NCBI GenBank assembly: GCA_902168245.1
Contig: CABHPA010000111.1
Coordinates: 1 to 64,000, forward strand
From: Candidatus Melainabacteria bacterium
Lineage (GTDB): Bacteria > Cyanobacteriota > Vampirovibrionia > Vampirovibrionales > Vampirovibrionaceae
Direction of reading: 5' to 3'
Length of the DNA: 64,000 nucleotides
Each line of letters starts with the position of its first letter. Position 1 is the first letter of the stretch. Position numbers and translations under genes: made by a program. Under the pieces are notes generated by a model that worked only from the letters and a program-made list of their open reading frames with translations, made no database searches and had not been told where the DNA came from. Positions 61,266-64,000 of this stretch are shown piece by piece.

Positions 61266-62537
61266 TTAAACCGTTAACGCACTGGCTGTTTTACCGGCAG
61301 TGACTTTCCGCAATTCATCCACTTTATCCAGGCGCTCCCATGGGAGATCCAGATCCGGGCGGCCCAAGTGGCCATAGGCGGCTACGTTGTGGTAGAAGCG
61401 CCCTTTGTTCTTGCCAGGCAGCCCTTGCAGATCAAAGTTCTGGATAATGGCCGCCGGGCGCAGGTCAAAATGCTTCTCCACCAGCTCGGCCAGTTCAGAA
61501 TCGCTCAATTTGCCGGTACCCCAAGTATTCACGTTAATGGACATGGGACGGGCCACGCCAATGGCATAACCGACCTGCACTTCGCATTTATCGGCCAGAC
61601 CGGCGGCTACCACGTTTTTAGCTACGTGGCGGGCGGCGTAAGCTGCGGAACGATCCACTTTTGTGGGATCTTTACCGGAGAACGCGCCGCCGCCGTGACG
61701 CGCATAACCGCCGTAGGTATCCACGATGATTTTGCGCCCCGTCAGACCGGCATCGCCCTGAGGGCCGCCAATCACAAAGCGACCGCTTGGGTTGATGAAA
61801 TACTTGGTGTTCGCATCGGGCTTCACGTCGAAGTTTTTGAACACTTCATCAATGACCTGTTGCTTGAGGTCGTCGTGGATGCGTTTTTGGATTTTGGTAT
61901 TGTCCGTTTCGCCGTTGATAGCCGGGTCGTGCTGGGTGCTGATCACCACGGTATCGATGCGATGGGGTTTATCGTTCACGTATTCCACGGTTACCTGGGA
62001 TTTGCCGTCGGGCCGCAGGTAAGGAAGCTTGCCGTTTTTGCGGACTTCGGTCAGCCTGCGAACCAGCGCGTGAGCCACCTGGATGGGCAAGGGCATGAAA
62101 TCCTTGGTTTCGTTGCAGGCAAAGCCGAACATAATCCCCTGATCGCCAGCGCCAATCTGGTCAATCTCATCGTCGGAAAGCTTTCCGCGCACTTCATGGG
62201 CCTGATCCACGCCGCCAGCGATGTCCACGGACTGCTCGTCAATGCTCAGCAGCACGGCACAGGTGCGGCCGTCAAAGCCACCGGCATTTTCGCCAGTGTA
62301 GCCAATTTCCTCAATAGTGCGACGCACCACGGAAGCGATGTCCACATAACAGTTGGCCGTAATTTCGCCGCTCACCAGCACCAGGCCGGTGGTCACGGAT
62401 GTTTCGGCAGCCACGCGGGCTTTGGGATCCTGGGTCAGGAACGCATCTAAAATAGAATCGGAAATCTGGTCGCAGATTTTGTCCGGATGGCCTTCAGTCA
62501 CGGATTCCGAGGTAAAAAGATAACGGGATGTGGACAT
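61266..62537 (-). CDS. metK: S-adenosylmethionine synthetase
   Basis: Makes S-adenosylmethionine from methionine and [39 protein letters not shown] and [17 protein letters not shown] are hallmark segments. From ATG 62537 (AAAGGAG 11 nt upstream) the length is 423, including a slightly long middle region (residues ~195-235) compared with the ~385-residue norm. A ~130-nt leader precedes it. Confidence 0.97.
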   Translation of the reverse strand: MSTSRYLFTSESVTEGHPDKICDQISDSILDAFLTQDPKARVAAETSVTTGLVLVSGEITANCYVDIASVVRRTIEEIGYTGENAGGFDGRTCAVLLSIDEQSVDIAGGVDQAHEVRGKLSDDEIDQIGAGDQGIMFGFACNETKDFMPLPIQVAHALVRRLTEVRKNGKLPYLRPDGKSQVTVEYVNDKPHRIDTVVISTQHDPAINGETDNTKIQKRIHDDLKQQVIDEVFKNFDVKPDANTKYFINPSGRFVIGGPQGDAGLTGRKIIVDTYGGYARHGGGAFSGKDPTKVDRSAAYAARHVAKNVVAAGLADKCEVQVGYAIGVARPMSINVNTWGTGKLSDSELAELVEKHFDLRPAAIIQNFDLQGLPGKNKGRFYHNVAAYGHLGRPDLDLPWERLDKVDELRKVTAGKTASALTV

Positions 62538-62673
62538 TTTTAAATTAAGCTCCTTTATCAATGCCTGAACCGGAAAAGGGGAAACTCATCAGCTCAATGG
62601 CGCTTAACGCGACCGACTAACCTTGCCTTCCCACGATTTACAATAACGGGCATAATCACCCTGCTAGCCAGAC

Positions 62674-62703
62674 ATTGTAGTTCATCCCCTGACGGGATGC
62701 AAA
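62674..62703 (-). promoter_or_regulatory. Probable metK promoter
   Basis: TTTGCA (62698-62703), 18 bp spacer, TACAAT (62674-62679). It predicts a 5' leader of about 130 nt. Confidence 0.45.
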
Positions 62704-62741
62704 CTTTCCCCTAAATAGCGAGCCTAGCGCGTTTTACCCCC

Positions 62742-63440
62742 TCAAGGCACCGCCTGCACAAAGCGACGGGTAATTTCATGCGGGCGGGTCACGGCAGAAC
62801 CAATCACCACCGCATAAGCACCCAATTCAAATGATCGGGTCACTTCCTGTGGCTCCCACACGCGGCCTTCCATAATAACCGGCGTTTTCGCCTGCTTGGC
62901 CAGTGCTTCCAAAAGCGCAAAATCCGGCCCCTGCTGCAACATCTGCCGACTTTCCACCGTGTAGCCGGATAACGTCGTGCTAATCAGGTCAAATCCAAGC
63001 TTCTCCGCATTCAACCCCTCTTCCAGGGTCGCGACATCCGCCATTAAAGCCAAATCGGGGTAAGCCTTCCGGCAGGCTTCCACAATCGACTCAAGCGACT
63101 CTCCGCCGGGACGAGGGCGCAGGGTGGCATCCAGGGCCACAATATCGCAACAGGAAGCCAAAGCAGCGACATCCTGAAGCGAAGGCGTGATATACACCAG
63201 CTCATGCGCGTTGGCGGGAATCACCTCCGGCTTGGTAATGCCCAAAACCGGAACATCGGGGTGCTTTTGTTTGAAATAAACGATGTTCTCCGGCTGGGCC
63301 ATGCGAACCGCGCAGGCGCCGCCGTTCAAGGCCGCTTCCGCCATGGCGCACAAATATTCCGGCTTGTTTAAAGGCTCCCCGTACGCAGCCTGCACGGAGA
63401 CGATAATTCCCTTGTGAATACGCTGGATGATCTTTCTCAT
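62742..63440 (-). CDS. nanE: N-acetylmannosamine-6-phosphate 2-epimerase
   Basis: Converts ManNAc-6-P to GlcNAc-6-P. KGIIVSVQAAYGEPL, DIVALDATLRPRP, LALMADVATLEEG, VIMEGRVWEP, and VVIGSAVTRPHEIT are typical. Length 232. No other sialic-acid genes are nearby; GlcNAc-6-P recycling with NagZ is a possible link. Promoter: TATTCT about 12 nt before the ATG and no ribosome binding site, so a very short leader. Confidence 0.95.
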   Translation of the reverse strand: MRKIIQRIHKGIIVSVQAAYGEPLNKPEYLCAMAEAALNGGACAVRMAQPENIVYFKQKHPDVPVLGITKPEVIPANAHELVYITPSLQDVAALASCCDIVALDATLRPRPGGESLESIVEACRKAYPDLALMADVATLEEGLNAEKLGFDLISTTLSGYTVESRQMLQQGPDFALLEALAKQAKTPVIMEGRVWEPQEVTRSFELGAYAVVIGSAVTRPHEITRRFVQAVP

Positions 63441-63726
63441 TAAAAATACGCTAGAATAACACCACGGAAAATTCGGTTCAGAGTTGATTCTATCATCTCA
63501 CCCGTTTTCCCGCTCCCTCATTCGTCATTCACGATCATATCCCTTCATAAAGCTGGATGGAGAGGACGCAATATGGTAGTTTAGTGCTACCTATGAGATT
63601 GGGGATCTGTGCGCCAGACAGTCACGAGGCCCAAAAAAGGCCACTTAGCAACAAAGGCGGACACGGGATGCGGAAATTACGGAACCAGCTACGGAACAGA
63701 CCAGCATCGATAGGCAGGAAGGCTTG

Positions 63727-64000
63727 ATGGCACTGGGTGTCATGCACATTCGGGAATCAACGGAGGCACTGGAACAGCGAGTGCTTCATCCTTTGGCGGC
63801 CCGAAGCAGCCAAACATTAGGAAGAGAAGTGCCGGAGGCACCTTGTTCCATCCGCACCGTCTTTCAACGCGACCGGGATCGCATTCTGCATTCCAAGGCG
63901 TTCCGTCGCCTGAAGCACAAAACCCAGATGTTCATCGCCCCCGTGGGCGACCATTACCGCACCCGCCTTACCCATAGCCTGGAAGTGGCCCAAGTCTCCC
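63727..64000 (+). CDS. dgt: Deoxyguanosinetriphosphate triphosphohydrolase-like protein, 3' end cut
   Basis: The first 91 codons of an HD-domain dNTPase: [40 protein letters not shown] and HSLEVAQVS, where the His begins the metal site. AGGAAGG is 4 nt before ATG 63727. The rest lies beyond the window. Confidence 0.92.
   Translation, partial: MALGVMHIRESTEALEQRVLHPLAARSSQTLGREVPEAPCSIRTVFQRDRDRILHSKAFRRLKHKTQMFIAPVGDHYRTRLTHSLEVAQVS

Noticed and set aside
61368-62450. 360-codon open frame antisense to metK
   Set aside because: metK is unambiguous on the other strand; this frame has shadow composition and no known motif.
62562-62660. SAM-type riboswitch or hammerhead core (CTGATGAG) ahead of metK
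   Set aside because: The conserved SAM-I/SAM-II cores do not match by eye, and the CTGATGAG string lacks the GAAA partner and stems of a hammerhead.
63593-63727. 44-codon basic ORF overlapping the dgt start by TGATG
   Set aside because: No ribosome binding site, weak -10 (TTTAGT), composition looks like untranslated leader; translation not supported.
1-64000. tRNA, rRNA, CRISPR arrays, insertion sequences, att sites
   Set aside because: I searched the gaps by eye for TPsiC-like boxes, regular repeats, transposase motifs and terminal inverted repeats and found none that hold up.

Overview
The window looks like the chromosome of a diderm (Gram-negative-type) bacterium with balanced-to-moderately high GC, about nine-tenths coding, with no rRNA, tRNA, CRISPR array or insertion sequence that I could find. 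An Omp85/BamA with about three POTRA repeats followed by Skp, an apolipoprotein N-acyltransferase and meso-DAP synthesis (dapF) indicate an outer membrane and a DAP peptidoglycan. The cyanobacterial-type biotin gene bioU beside bioD, together with a glycine cleavage P-protein split into two subunits (photosynthetic cyanobacteria have one fused chain), suggests a non-photosynthetic relative of Cyanobacteria (Vampirovibrionia/'Melainabacteria' type). That assignment is an inference.

Layout. 1-3.6 kb: C-terminal part of a very large acidic low-complexity protein and a small HTH/zinc-ribbon regulator. 3.6-11 kb: sppA and a Yip1-like membrane protein, comM, mnmG, aroQ and prfB (RF2 with an intact programmed +1 frameshift site). 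11-14.6 kb: a tandem pair of WYL-type regulators diverging from a uridine-kinase-like gene across an array of AACCGAT boxes. 14.7-16.5 kb: two glycosyltransferase-like genes in more AT-rich DNA. 16.5-23.1 kb: pth, tlyA, a 52-codon membrane peptide, then gcvT-gcvH-gcvPA-gcvPB. 23.1-24.5 kb: three small related proteins of unknown function, AT-rich. 24.5-28.5 kb: bioU-bioD, ruvC and lnt. 28.5-33 kb: a TPR protein and two large unrecognised proteins. 33-41 kb: LD-carboxypeptidase, a secreted beta-propeller protein, dapF, and an envelope glycosylation set (GT-C transferase, polyprenyl-phosphate GT2, YbhN-like flippase). 41-50.9 kb: bamA-skp, mutS, mnmE, nagZ, glycerate kinase. 51-55 kb: a type IV pilin-like gene with strong terminator, a NarL-type two-component pair, and a membrane protein with an AMIN-like head. 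55-58.7 kb: gap-tpiA-dut, a hypothetical, dtd. 58.7-64 kb: hemA-hemC, a terminator/possible small RNA, metK, nanE and the start of a dGTPase gene.

Most of the window is housekeeping: translation and tRNA modification (prfB, mnmG, mnmE, pth, dtd, tlyA), repair (mutS, ruvC, dut), cofactors (bioU/bioD, hemA/hemC, metK), glycolysis (gap, tpiA) and envelope building and turnover (bamA, skp, lnt, dapF, nagZ, ldcA). The parts I cannot assign to known systems are the small-protein triplet at 23.1-24.4 kb, the large low-complexity and helical proteins at 1-3 and 30-33 kb, and the WYL pair with its operator-like array. A regulatory theme also stands out: at least seven genes have a -10 box placed 6-7 nt before the start codon and no Shine-Dalgarno, the arrangement expected for leaderless mRNAs.
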